Origin: RGIG426 sp045639905
Lineage (GTDB): Bacteria > Bacillota > Clostridia > Oscillospirales > Acutalibacteraceae
Reading direction: 5' to 3'
Length of the DNA: 64,000 nucleotides
Assembly (NCBI GenBank): GCA_045639905.1
Contig: JAZUDZ010000026.1
Span: 62,001 to 126,000 of the forward strand
This document shows positions 52,799 to 61,324 of this stretch, piece by piece (position 1 is the first letter of the stretch; each line of letters opens with the position of its first letter). A program made the position numbers and the translations under genes. The notes beneath the pieces were generated by a model. That model was not told where the DNA came from. It made no database searches and saw only the letters and a program-made list of their open reading frames with translations.

Positions 52799-53525
52799 GT
52801 GAAGCCTCCAAATCATCTAATCCATGATGCGCAGTATATTCATATCTTGAGCGAAGAACGTGCAAGTCATAATCTGTTGTAACTTTAATATTATCTTGAT
52901 CGCCTTTAAACAAATGGATTTCTTCACCCAAGTCAATCAACAGCTCACTAGAAGAAATTGGATTTCCCATACCGCGTTTTTCTGCTTCTTTATGAGCCCA
53001 TAATATCTTTCGAAAAGTATATCCTTGAGGAGCTTGTGTGATAAACATTTTTCCCCTAGGAAGAGCTGTCGAGCAATGAACACCGTCGTCGCTTTGTAAA
53101 ACAGAATCTATGCTGGGGACCACCGGAACAGCAGTTTCAAATTCTTTGGCTGTCTGAATACAGGTCGAAATTAAGTCATTGGTTAAAATAGGACGAACAC
53201 CATCGGAAATCAAAACAACATCGTCTTCACATGCGTTTTTCGATGCCTCTATTAGTCCATTATGAATAGACTCAAATCCTGAATTTCCACCTTTTACAAT
53301 AGCGGACACTTTTTCTACATGATGAATATCAATTTGTTTTTTCAATTCATCTATCCAAGACTCCAAACAAGCAACAACAATTTGGTCCACTTCAGGATGG
53401 TTCGAAAACTTTTCTAAAGTACGAATAATAATCGGCTTTCCGTCCAGTTCTAAAAACTGTTTTGGTTTGTCGGCAGATTTCATGCGGACACCGGTACCCC
53501 CGGCAAAAATGACGACAGAAACCAT
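52788..53525 (-). CDS. IspD/TarI-family cytidylyltransferase
   Basis: 245 residues. SVVIFAGGTGVRMKSADKPKQFLELDGKPIIIRTLEKF is the CTP-binding region, followed by VLISDGVRPILTNDLI and FITQAPQGYTF. The weak Arg in the GGTGVRM motif and the genes around it (epimerase, phosphotransferases) suggest a ribitol- or other alditol-phosphate cytidylyltransferase (TarI/Bcs1-like), not the isoprenoid IspD. Inference from context only. Overlaps the epimerase gene. Confidence 0.82.
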   Translation of the reverse strand: MVSVVIFAGGTGVRMKSADKPKQFLELDGKPIIIRTLEKFSNHPEVDQIVVACLESWIDELKKQIDIHHVEKVSAIVKGGNSGFESIHNGLIEASKNACEDDVVLISDGVRPILTNDLISTCIQTAKEFETAVPVVPSIDSVLQSDDGVHCSTALPRGKMFITQAPQGYTFRKILWAHKEAEKRGMGNPISSSELLIDLGEEIHLFKGDQDNIKVTTDYDLHVLRSRYEYTAHHGLDDLEASHGL

Positions 53526-53542
53526 ACATACACTTCCTTTAA

Positions 53543-54697
53543 TTAATGGGAAAATTCATCAAAAATACGGTTGGCGAGAAGTTGACTCGCTTTTCCCGTT
53601 TCAGTACTTCCCAGTGCTTTTAAATGGTCTTTTACTGCAAACTGATAAGACTTTGGGTTAAATTCGTTAATTGTATTTATAAATTCATCAGGATTAGTTG
53701 AAAGTGGGAACGGCCATTCATGAATATTCAAGTAGAAATCCCGTTCATTTTGATAATCACTCAAATCAGGAGCATATAACAGACAGGGTTTTTCTGTCAA
53801 TGAAAAATCCCAAATACACGAAGAATAATCAGAAATCAAAACATCAGCTGCACAAAGTAACTCTTGCATATCCGGCCATGAAGTAACATCAATACAATTG
53901 GCTGGCAAACTCTTTGCGGGGTCATCCATATAATGTGTTCGAAGCAAATATATAAAATTTCCAAAACGATTTGTCAGGGCTTCTGTAACGAGTGGATCTT
54001 CAACAAATTGCAAGTTGGAAAAGCCACCATTTCGAAATGTCGGAGCTACAAGAATCAGTTTTTGGTCTAGAGGTAGATTCAATTCATCTCGAACTTGTTC
54101 ATACCAGTATTTTCTCTTCTCTTTCGATAATAAAACATCGTTACGCGGAAGTCCGATTTCTAACACTTCGCCATTGTATCCAAACGCTCCGCGAATAACC
54201 GTTTCTGTAAATGATCTGCATCCCGAAGAGAACAACGATATGTGCGATGCAATATAGTCAAGGTGTTTATGATAGGATCTTGATGCACCCGGAATATCAT
54301 GACCAACCTTTTTATATAATCCACATCCATGCCACGTTTGTAGCATAAACTGATCTTTCCTAAAGGGAATAAATGAACTTTTTTGAAGATCATTAAACAC
54401 AAGCACTTTTGCTGTCAATATATGAAAGAAATAGGGAATTCCACCATAAGGAACGGTTTTAAGTCCTTTATCATAAAGATGTAGACGATCAGCATCACGT
54501 CGATATATCCAAACGATATTCTTACGTAATTCCGGATGCTGAGTAATCAGTTCATCACAAATACTCTCGGGATTACATCCAACACGTTTTCCTTCATAAC
54601 TGGAAAAAACAATTTCTCGACGAATGGGGAATAGCCATAAGATATGTAAAATACAACGAAGCGCCACAATAGCGGCGGTTTTTATTCCCTCGCGCAT
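53543..54697 (-). CDS. CDP-glycerol (polyol) glycerophosphotransferase family protein
   Basis: 384 residues. MREGIKTAAIVALRCILHILWLFPIRREIVFSSYEGKRVGCNPE is the N-terminal region typical of the TagB/TagF family, and QTWHGCGLYKKVGHDI, LVAPTFRN and LLCAADVLISDYSSCIWDFSLTEKPCLLYAPD are its active-site region motifs. The N-terminal hydrophobic stretch suggests membrane association. It lies between the two cytidylyltransferase genes. Confidence 0.9.
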   Translation of the reverse strand: MREGIKTAAIVALRCILHILWLFPIRREIVFSSYEGKRVGCNPESICDELITQHPELRKNIVWIYRRDADRLHLYDKGLKTVPYGGIPYFFHILTAKVLVFNDLQKSSFIPFRKDQFMLQTWHGCGLYKKVGHDIPGASRSYHKHLDYIASHISLFSSGCRSFTETVIRGAFGYNGEVLEIGLPRNDVLLSKEKRKYWYEQVRDELNLPLDQKLILVAPTFRNGGFSNLQFVEDPLVTEALTNRFGNFIYLLRTHYMDDPAKSLPANCIDVTSWPDMQELLCAADVLISDYSSCIWDFSLTEKPCLLYAPDLSDYQNERDFYLNIHEWPFPLSTNPDEFINTINEFNPKSYQFAVKDHLKALGSTETGKASQLLANRIFDEFSH

Positions 54698-54718
54698 GGA
54701 CGCTTTCTCCTTTCACAT

Positions 54719-55417
54719 TTAAGATTTTAAAATAGATTCCAATACACTCATGTCTTCCGGGTAGGTTAGTTTATGAAGTCCGCGAGATCCGGGAACAATC
54801 TGAATATCAACATCCGGAAAATAATTCATAACAAGACCGCAATCATCCGTAAAAGCAGGTGAAAGTTCATCATTTTTCATACGGTCATACGCATCCTTTA
54901 TGATTGATGAGCGAAATCCTTGTGGTGTTTGAATCATAAAAATATTGGACCGTTGTGGAATATTGGCAACTGTTTGCCTATCCATGGAAACGGCAACCGT
55001 ATCGGTCGATTCCAGGGCGGCTGTTGTTGCCAAACACCCGCTGTTTAATGTGTCAATCATCTGCTGAACACATTCTTGGGGAACAAGTGGACGAGCGGAA
55101 TCGTGAATCAAAACATTTGTATATTCCGATGCAATATCAAGTGCAGAGCGTACTGAATCGGTACGAACTTCTCCACCTTGAATAACATACTGAAGTTTGG
55201 TTATTTTATATTTTTTTGCAATTCGCTCAACTGTCGGAAAACAATCTTCAGATGCAACCACACAAATGGCATCAACATCATCTACATGCTCAAAAGCTTC
55301 TAAAGAATAGGCGAGGATTGGCTTACGACGAAGTTCTATATATTGCTTAGGAACATCGTGCGTAAAGCGGTTTCCCTTGCCAGCTGCAAGGATCACTGCC
55401 AAAACATTCTTTTTCAA
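54719..55417 (-). CDS. Second IspD/TarI-family cytidylyltransferase
   Basis: 232 residues. LAVILAAGKGNRFTHDVPKQYIELRRKPILAYSLEAFE, NVLIHDSARPLVPQECV, FMIQTPQGF and the FTDDCGLVM segment match IspD well. It could be the MEP-pathway IspD (dxs and ispA are in the window, and no other ispD is seen) or a CDP-ribitol-type enzyme of the surface locus. The better match to consensus makes IspD slightly more likely than for its neighbour. Confidence 0.87.
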   Translation of the reverse strand: MKKNVLAVILAAGKGNRFTHDVPKQYIELRRKPILAYSLEAFEHVDDVDAICVVASEDCFPTVERIAKKYKITKLQYVIQGGEVRTDSVRSALDIASEYTNVLIHDSARPLVPQECVQQMIDTLNSGCLATTAALESTDTVAVSMDRQTVANIPQRSNIFMIQTPQGFRSSIIKDAYDRMKNDELSPAFTDDCGLVMNYFPDVDIQIVPGSRGLHKLTYPEDMSVLESILKS

Positions 55418-55425
55418 TCTAATTC

Positions 55426-56178
55426 CTACTTTCCACCGTACAGTTTAAATGCTTCTTCAACATCACCATCATACATAACTGTACCTTTTTTCAAATATAT
55501 TGCTCGGTGACAAATTTCATTTACACTTTGCATAGAATGGCTTACATATAGGACCGTAACACCTGTTTTGATAACCTCGGCGATTTTATCTTTGCACTTC
55601 TTTTTAAATGCTGCATCTCCAACACTTAATGCTTCATCAACGACCAAAATGTCCGGGTTTGTATTAATATTAATAGCAAAACCAAGTCGCATTTTCATAC
55701 CACTTGAAAAAGTACGAACAGGTTGATCGATATATTCTCCAAGATCCGCAAAATCAATAATAGACTGTTCAATTTCTTTGATTTCGTCGTCGCGAAGTCC
55801 GAGAAGATACCCTTTAAGATAGATATTTTCACGCCCTGTCATTTCCAACGAAAATCCAGCGGTTAATTCGAGCAAAGCAGCGACATGGCCTTTGACTGTC
55901 ACAGTTCCGGATGTTGGAAATGTGACGCCGGTTACCATTTTCAAAAGAGTAGATTTTCCTGCACCATTACTTCCTATAATACCAACAGCTTCACCTTTAT
56001 TGATTGTAAAGGAAACATCATTAAATGCTAAATTTGTTTTTAAATTTTTCGGTCGATGAAACAGGGAAATAAAGCGTTCTCTGTCATTTTTATACAAAGT
56101 ATATATCTTTGAAACATGATCAAAAACGATAATCGGTTCACCGTCTTGTATTGGTTTAGATATTTGTTGTTCTTGCAC
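55426..56178 (-). CDS. Polysaccharide/teichoic acid ABC exporter, ATPase (TagH-like)
   Basis: 250 residues with Walker A GSNGAGKSTLL, signature FSSGMKMRLGFAI, Walker B PDILVVDEALSVGDAAFKKKC and a late HSMQSVNEICHRAIYL. The KNLKTNLAFNDVSFTINKGEAVGIIG start is typical of O-antigen/teichoic acid exporters (Wzt/TagH). It lacks a long C-terminal substrate-binding domain. Pairs with the permease 12 bases upstream. Confidence 0.93.
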   Translation of the reverse strand: MQEQQISKPIQDGEPIIVFDHVSKIYTLYKNDRERFISLFHRPKNLKTNLAFNDVSFTINKGEAVGIIGSNGAGKSTLLKMVTGVTFPTSGTVTVKGHVAALLELTAGFSLEMTGRENIYLKGYLLGLRDDEIKEIEQSIIDFADLGEYIDQPVRTFSSGMKMRLGFAININTNPDILVVDEALSVGDAAFKKKCKDKIAEVIKTGVTVLYVSHSMQSVNEICHRAIYLKKGTVMYDGDVEEAFKLYGGK

Positions 56179-56190
56179 GATAATCCCTCC

Positions 56191-57033
56191 TTATAGTATG
56201 TCAGGCATCGTTTTTCGAGTACGTTTATAGTTCCAAGAACCGAAAGCAATAACAAAAATCAGTTCTGCAAAGAAAATGGCATTTTCCCAAAACGATGAAT
56301 ATAAGACATGACCGTTTGCCATGGTGGAAGAATGTTGCCAAAACCATTCACCATACAAGAAAGTTTTTCTAAATCCATTAATAAAGTAGGTGATAGGATT
56401 ACAATACATAATGGCTCTTAAAAAGCGATTATCCAACTCATAAGTGTCAAATAGCGTACCGGATACCCAGAAAAGCATTGTAATAATAGCATTGATAAAG
56501 TTTTCAAAGTCACGACTAAACACTGCAAGAGGAGCATTTACCCAAGAAAGACCCATAAAAAACAAAAGCATTAATGGGGCATAGAAAAACCATTGAATAT
56601 TTTGAATCATTGGTCCAACTTCTCCGGTAAACATCAACACAATATACATAAGAACTGACAAAATAATGTGAATATAAAACTTTGATATATTCGTAAACGT
56701 CATGATGGTTGAAACCGGGTATGATATTTTAGTAACAAATTGACTGTTGGTTCGAATGCAACGAGTACCGAAAATAATACTGTCATTCATAAAGAACCAG
56801 GGAATATAACCGACAAGCAAGAAACTGAAAACACCAAACTCACCATGCCGAATAGAATTTCCTCTTAATCCCAATGCAAACAAAAACCAAAGGGAAAATA
56901 GCGTGACGGCCGGTTTGATGACAGCCCATCCAAATCCCAAAAATGCTCCTTTATAGGTTTTCTTTAATTCATTGATTGAAAGTAAAAATACCTGCTTGCC
57001 GAAGTGGCGATGTTCTTTCCATATTTGGAACAA
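56191..57033 (-). CDS. Polysaccharide/teichoic acid ABC exporter, permease (TagG-like)
   Basis: 280 residues from TTG 57033. Six transmembrane helices, with ELKKTYKGAFLGFGWAVIKPAVTLFSLWFLFALGL and NPITYFINGFRKTFLYGEW typical of ABC-2 type exporters. TTG 57033 is preceded by AAGGGGG eight bases away. An upstream ATG at 57066 lies about at the expected transcription start and has no ribosome site. First gene of the surface-polymer operon. Confidence 0.92.
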   Translation of the reverse strand: MFQIWKEHRHFGKQVFLLSINELKKTYKGAFLGFGWAVIKPAVTLFSLWFLFALGLRGNSIRHGEFGVFSFLLVGYIPWFFMNDSIIFGTRCIRTNSQFVTKISYPVSTIMTFTNISKFYIHIILSVLMYIVLMFTGEVGPMIQNIQWFFYAPLMLLFFMGLSWVNAPLAVFSRDFENFINAIITMLFWVSGTLFDTYELDNRFLRAIMYCNPITYFINGFRKTFLYGEWFWQHSSTMANGHVLYSSFWENAIFFAELIFVIAFGSWNYKRTRKTMPDIL

Positions 57034-57071
57034 GGCGAATGCCCCCTTATATACATAAAAATACATAATAG

Positions 57072-57100
57072 ATACTATACTAAATTCATACTTTTGTCAA
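57072..57100 (-). promoter_or_regulatory. Promoter of the surface-polymer operon
   Basis: Minus-strand TTGACA (57100-57095) and TAGTAT (57077-57072), spacing 17. Transcription would begin near 57065, placing the TagG start (TTG 57033) about 30 bases into the message. Confidence 0.8.
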
Positions 57101-57101
57101 C

Positions 57102-57137
57102 GAAAAAACAAGCGGCTGAGTAATACTCAACCGCTTG
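57102..57137 (-). terminator. Terminator of nagB
   Basis: Hairpin with stems CAAGCGG (57109-57115) and CCGCTTG (57131-57137), extended by TGAGT/ACTCA with one mismatch. It is followed on the minus strand by a T-tract (57108-57103). Ends the nagB transcript just upstream of the TagG promoter, which it partly abuts. Confidence 0.88.
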
Positions 57138-57156
57138 CAAAGTAACGAATTATAAA

Positions 57157-57882
57157 TTACAGTTTAGAACCGGCAGCTTCGTCGCACATAATGACACAAT
57201 TCGGATGAATCTGAAGAATAGAAGCCGGGCAAGACGGGTTCATCTCGCCGTAAACCATATCATGAATTGCCTGAGCTTTTCCTTCGCCAGTAGCAATCAA
57301 GACGATTGCTTTGGCTTTCATAATAGTACCGATACCCATAGAAACAGCCTGACGCGGAACATCAGCAGAGCTTGCAAAGAAACGGGTGTTGGCTTCAATA
57401 GTTCTTTCGGTTAAAGAAACGACATGCGTTTTCGGAGCGAAAGCATCAGCGGGCTCGTTGAAAGCGATGTGACCGTTATGACCGATACCGAGAATCTGAA
57501 GATCAATACCGCCGGCGTTTTCAATGGCTTTTTCGTAATCTGCACATTCTTTTTCAAGATCAGCAGCAGTGCCGGAGAGAACATGGATGCTTTCTTCCGG
57601 AACATTGATGTAGTTGAACAGATTATCATGCATGAAATAGTAGTAACTCTGATCATGCTCGTGATTCAAACCAACATACTCGTCAAGGTTAAAGGTGGTA
57701 ACTTTGGAATAGTCAACAGCACCTGCATTGTACAAATCAGCCATGGCTTTGTAGGTCGGAATCGGGGTGGAACCAGTTGCGAGTCCAAGGACGCAGTCCG
57801 GTTTTTCAAGAACTTTTGCAGCAAACATTGAAGCTGCAGCTTTGCCGATAGCTTCGGCATCTTTAAATACTTTAACTACCAT
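57157..57882 (-). CDS. nagB: Glucosamine-6-phosphate deaminase
   Basis: Converts GlcN-6-P to fructose-6-P and ammonia. 241 residues from ATG 57882 (AAGGAAG upstream). LGLATGSTPIPTYK, TTFNLDEYVGL, GIGHNGHIAFNEP and VSMGIGTIMKAKAIVLIATG are family motifs. Monocistronic between its promoter region and the terminator. Works after NagA, whose gene lies elsewhere in the window. Confidence 0.95.
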   Translation of the reverse strand: MVVKVFKDAEAIGKAAASMFAAKVLEKPDCVLGLATGSTPIPTYKAMADLYNAGAVDYSKVTTFNLDEYVGLNHEHDQSYYYFMHDNLFNYINVPEESIHVLSGTAADLEKECADYEKAIENAGGIDLQILGIGHNGHIAFNEPADAFAPKTHVVSLTERTIEANTRFFASSADVPRQAVSMGIGTIMKAKAIVLIATGEGKAQAIHDMVYGEMNPSCPASILQIHPNCVIMCDEAAGSKL

Positions 57883-57923
57883 GAGAATATACTTCCTTTC
57901 GGTATAAATTGTTACCTCTATTA

Positions 57924-57936
57924 TGGAACAATTCCA
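57924..57936. promoter_or_regulatory. Perfect palindrome, possible nagB operator
   Basis: The 13-base palindrome TGGAACAATTCCA overlaps a candidate -10 hexamer (CATAAT, 57925-57920 on the minus strand) about 38 bases upstream of nagB. A repressor site is plausible, but it does not match the published GntR/NagR pattern well by eye, and the -35 box is poor. Confidence 0.4.
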
Positions 57937-58049
57937 CAAAAATACGATACCCATTTGGACAGTTTTTTTACATTTTTGCCGATATAATTTAACAGCAGTG
58001 AAAACATCAAAAAAACACCGTTTATATTATTATATATTTATTATAATTA

Positions 58050-58078
58050 TAGACAAAAATATGCGTATGTTGTATAAT
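58050..58078 (+). promoter_or_regulatory. Promoter of the nucleotide-sugar operon
   Basis: TAGACA (58050-58055) and TATAAT (58073-58078), spacing 17, about 40 bases before ATG 58119. The region upstream (57960-58045) is very A/T-rich and may act as an UP element. No other gene is seen between 57883 and 58118. Confidence 0.75.
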
Positions 58079-58118
58079 GCAAAGTAGATATTTTTGCCCT
58101 TCAGGAGGTATTTTCATA

Positions 58119-58892
58119 ATGAAAGTTGTAATTCTTGCCGGTGGTTTTGGAACTCGAATTTCCGAGGAAAGTGATAACAAACCGAAACCGATGATTGAAA
58201 TCGGCGGTAAACCGATTTTGTGGCATATCATGAAAATGTATTCGTCACAAGGATTTAATGAATTTATTATCCTTTGCGGTTACAAACAACATGTTATTAA
58301 AGAGTTTTTTGCGAACTACTATTTGCATTCTTCAGATGTTACTTTTGATTTCGGTGCAGAGAATAACATGACAATTCATAATTCTTTTTCAGAACCGTGG
58401 AAAGTTACCGTTGTTGATACCGGTCTTCATACTATGACCGGTGGACGTGTCAAACGCATTCAGCCATACATTAATAATGAAACCTTTATGCTTACATATG
58501 GTGATGCCGTTGCCGATGTTGATTTTGCCAAGCTTTTGGAGTGCCATAAAAAGAATGGTCGCGCTGCAACGTTAACAGCCGTTAATGCTGCCCAACGTTT
58601 TGGTGTTTTGGGCATGGGTGACAACGAAGGTGTTAAAGCTTTCCGCGAGAAAAAAGACGCTGACGGAAGTTGGATAAATGGTGGTTTTATGGTTTTGGAA
58701 CCGTCTGTTTTTGATTTACTCGAAAACGATCAAACCGTATTAGAACAGAAGCCCATGGAAACACTGGCTGAAACCAATCAGCTGACAGCCTATCGTCATA
58801 ACGGTTATTGGCAGTGTATGGATACACTGCGCGACAAGATTAAATTAGAAGAACTTTGGAACGCCGGTTTGGCTCCTTGGAAAAATTGGTAA
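58119..58892 (+). CDS. rfbF: Glucose-1-phosphate cytidylyltransferase
   Basis: Makes CDP-glucose from CTP and Glc-1-P. 257 residues from ATG 58119 (AGGAGG upstream). ILAGGFGTRISEESDNKPKPMIEIGGKPILWHIMK, TFDFGAENN and VDTGLHTMTGGRVKRI match RfbF/AscA-type enzymes closely. The hexamer-type residues were not checked. First gene of an operon for a CDP-dideoxyhexose. Confidence 0.95.
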   Translation: MKVVILAGGFGTRISEESDNKPKPMIEIGGKPILWHIMKMYSSQGFNEFIILCGYKQHVIKEFFANYYLHSSDVTFDFGAENNMTIHNSFSEPWKVTVVDTGLHTMTGGRVKRIQPYINNETFMLTYGDAVADVDFAKLLECHKKNGRAATLTAVNAAQRFGVLGMGDNEGVKAFREKKDADGSWINGGFMVLEPSVFDLLENDQTVLEQKPMETLAETNQLTAYRHNGYWQCMDTLRDKIKLEELWNAGLAPWKNW

Positions 58893-58911
58893 TTGTTAGA
58901 GGAAACTTCGT

Positions 58912-59955
58912 ATGTCTTTAGAATTTTACAAAAATAAAAGAGTTCTTGTTACAGGTCATACAGGATTTAAAGGGTCATGGCTTTGTCAAATTCTTAAAAA
59001 TGCCGGGGCCGATGTATATGGTATGGCTTTGGAACCGGAAGAAAAATCCTTATTCAACATTGCACATATTGCAGAAGGAATGCACTCCTATATCGGTGAT
59101 ATTCGAGATCAGTCTTTTGTGAATCGTGTTATTTCTGAAGTAAACCCTGAAATCGTTTTGCATTTAGCCGCCCAGCCAATTGTAAGAGAAGGGTACAAAA
59201 GTCCGGTTTATACGTATGAAACCAATGTAATGGGCACAGTATATGTACTTGACGCCCTACGTAGCTGTAGTTCCGTCCAAAGCATTTTAAACGTTACAAC
59301 AGATAAAGTATACGAAAACAATGAGTTGCCAGATGGGTTTTGTGAAAACGAACCGCTAGATGGTTACGACCCTTATGCAAACTCGAAATCCTGTTCGGAA
59401 CTGGTTACGCATTGTTATATTCGTTCGTTCTTCAACGAACTGAAAATACCTGTTTCCACAGCCAGGGCCGGAAACGTTATCGGTGGCGGAGATTTCTCCA
59501 AGGACAGAATTATCCCTGACTGTGTCAGAGCAGGCGAGAAGGCAGAGACTATTGCTGTACGTAATCCGTATTCAGTACGACCGTACCAACATGTACTCGA
59601 ACCGTTGTTTGCTTATTTGATGATTGCAGAAAAGCAGGCAAAAGACCCATCGTTTGCAGGTTACTACAATGTCGGACCAGATGAGTGTGATTGTGTTGAA
59701 ACCGGTGCTTTAGTTGACTATTTCACAAAATACTGGGCAGATGGTCTATCTTGGGAGAATAAATCCGACGGCGGACCTCACGAAGCCACATTTCTTCGTT
59801 TGAATTGTAACAAACTGAAAAATACATTTAACTGGAAACCACACTGGCATGTCGAAAAAGCAGTAGAAAAAACTGTTGAATGGGAAAAGGTTCGTTTGGC
59901 AGGTCAGGATGTCGTTAGTTGTATGAATGCTCAAATCAAAGAGTTTTTAATTTAA
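58912..59955 (+). CDS. rfbG: CDP-glucose 4,6-dehydratase
   Basis: Extended SDR of 347 residues forming CDP-4-keto-6-deoxyglucose. VLVTGHTGFKGSWL (NAD-binding), NVTTDKVYEN, the Tyr-x3-Lys pair in YDPYANSKSCSEL and RAGNVIGGGDFSKDRIIPDC are diagnostic of RfbG. ATG 58912 follows rfbF after 19 bases. Confidence 0.96.
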   Translation: MSLEFYKNKRVLVTGHTGFKGSWLCQILKNAGADVYGMALEPEEKSLFNIAHIAEGMHSYIGDIRDQSFVNRVISEVNPEIVLHLAAQPIVREGYKSPVYTYETNVMGTVYVLDALRSCSSVQSILNVTTDKVYENNELPDGFCENEPLDGYDPYANSKSCSELVTHCYIRSFFNELKIPVSTARAGNVIGGGDFSKDRIIPDCVRAGEKAETIAVRNPYSVRPYQHVLEPLFAYLMIAEKQAKDPSFAGYYNVGPDECDCVETGALVDYFTKYWADGLSWENKSDGGPHEATFLRLNCNKLKNTFNWKPHWHVEKAVEKTVEWEKVRLAGQDVVSCMNAQIKEFLI

Positions 59956-59966
59956 GGAGAATATCA

Positions 59967-61304
59967 ATGTTTGAAAAATGTACTGAACAAGAAGCCAGAG
60001 ATCAAATCCTGGATATTGTTGAAGAATATTATGAACAATTTCATGTAAAAGCCCCATACAAAGAAGGGGACAGGATTCCGTATGCATCTCGTGTTTATAC
60101 CGAAAAAGAAATGACCAACTTAGTTGACAGCTCCTTAGAGTTTTGGTTAACAAGCGGTCGCTATACAGATGAATTTGAAACAAAACTGGCTGAATTTCTC
60201 GGTGTGAAATTTGCCAATCTTGTAAACTCGGGATCTTCAGCAAATCTATTGGCTTTTATGACACTAACATCACCATTGCTTGGCGACCGAGCTATCAAGC
60301 GAGGGGATGAAGTCATCACCGTTGCCGCCGGATTTCCAACCACAGTTACCCCCATGATTCAGTACGGTGCTGTTCCGGTTTTTGTTGACGTTACAATTCC
60401 CCAGTACAACATTGATGTTACAAAACTCGAAGATGCTGTCTCTGATAAAACCAAAGCAATTATGCTTGCTCATACACTCGGAAACCCGTTTGACGTATTT
60501 GCGGTGAAGGAATTTTGTGAGAAACACAACTTATGGTTAATTGAAGATAACTGTGACGCTCTTGGTTCCGAAGTAATATGCGACGGGAAAGTGTACAAAA
60601 CCGGAACGATTGGAGATATTGGTACTAGTAGTTTCTACCCGCCTCATCATATGACAATGGGAGAGGGTGGTGCTGTTTATACGAACAATCCGCTTTTAAA
60701 CAAGATTATTCGTTCTATGCGTGATTGGGGGCGGGACTGTGTATGCCGCTCCGGTCAAGACAATCGTTGCGGTCATCGTTTTGATGGACAATACGGTGAA
60801 TTACCACATGGATATGACCACAAATATGTCTATTCCCACTTTGGATATAATTTGAAGGCAACAGATATGCAAGCTGCAATTGGATGTGCACAAATTGAAA
60901 AAATGCCTTCTTTTGTTGAACGTAGACGTCATAATTTCGTTCATTTATATAATGCACTGGAGTGCGTACGTGACAAGGTCATTTTGCCACAGGCTTTACC
61001 TGATAGTAATCCGTCTTGGTTCGGCTTTTTGATGACTGTTAGAGAAAATATTGATCGCGAAAAAGTTGTTCGTTATATTGAGGAAAAAGGCGTTCAGACA
61101 CGAATGCTTTTTGCTGGCAATTTAACGCGACATCCTTGTTTTGACGAAATGCGTAAAAGCGGTGAGGGATACCGTATTTCCGGTGACTTATCCGTTACCG
61201 ACGATATCATGAATCGTACTTTCTGGGTTGGCGTATATCCCGGAATGACCGACGAAATGTTGGATTACATGGCCAAAACAATTATCGAAGCTTTGAATCA
61301 ATAA
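59967..61304 (+). CDS. rfbH: CDP-4-keto-6-deoxyglucose 3-dehydrase (E1)
   Basis: PMP/[2Fe-2S] enzyme of the RfbH/DdhC/AscC type, 445 residues from ATG 59967 (AAGGAG upstream). SSFYPPHHMTMGEGGAVYTNN shows the diagnostic His in place of the PLP lysine of aminotransferases. Cysteines in DWGRDCVCRSGQDNRCGHRF fit the iron-sulfur cluster site. It removes the C3 hydroxyl in the 3,6-dideoxyhexose pathway. It needs a reductase (E3), which is not in the window. Confidence 0.95.
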   Translation: MFEKCTEQEARDQILDIVEEYYEQFHVKAPYKEGDRIPYASRVYTEKEMTNLVDSSLEFWLTSGRYTDEFETKLAEFLGVKFANLVNSGSSANLLAFMTLTSPLLGDRAIKRGDEVITVAAGFPTTVTPMIQYGAVPVFVDVTIPQYNIDVTKLEDAVSDKTKAIMLAHTLGNPFDVFAVKEFCEKHNLWLIEDNCDALGSEVICDGKVYKTGTIGDIGTSSFYPPHHMTMGEGGAVYTNNPLLNKIIRSMRDWGRDCVCRSGQDNRCGHRFDGQYGELPHGYDHKYVYSHFGYNLKATDMQAAIGCAQIEKMPSFVERRRHNFVHLYNALECVRDKVILPQALPDSNPSWFGFLMTVRENIDREKVVRYIEEKGVQTRMLFAGNLTRHPCFDEMRKSGEGYRISGDLSVTDDIMNRTFWVGVYPGMTDEMLDYMAKTIIEALNQ

Positions 61305-61324
61305 GTCTTTTGGAGTGAAATAAA

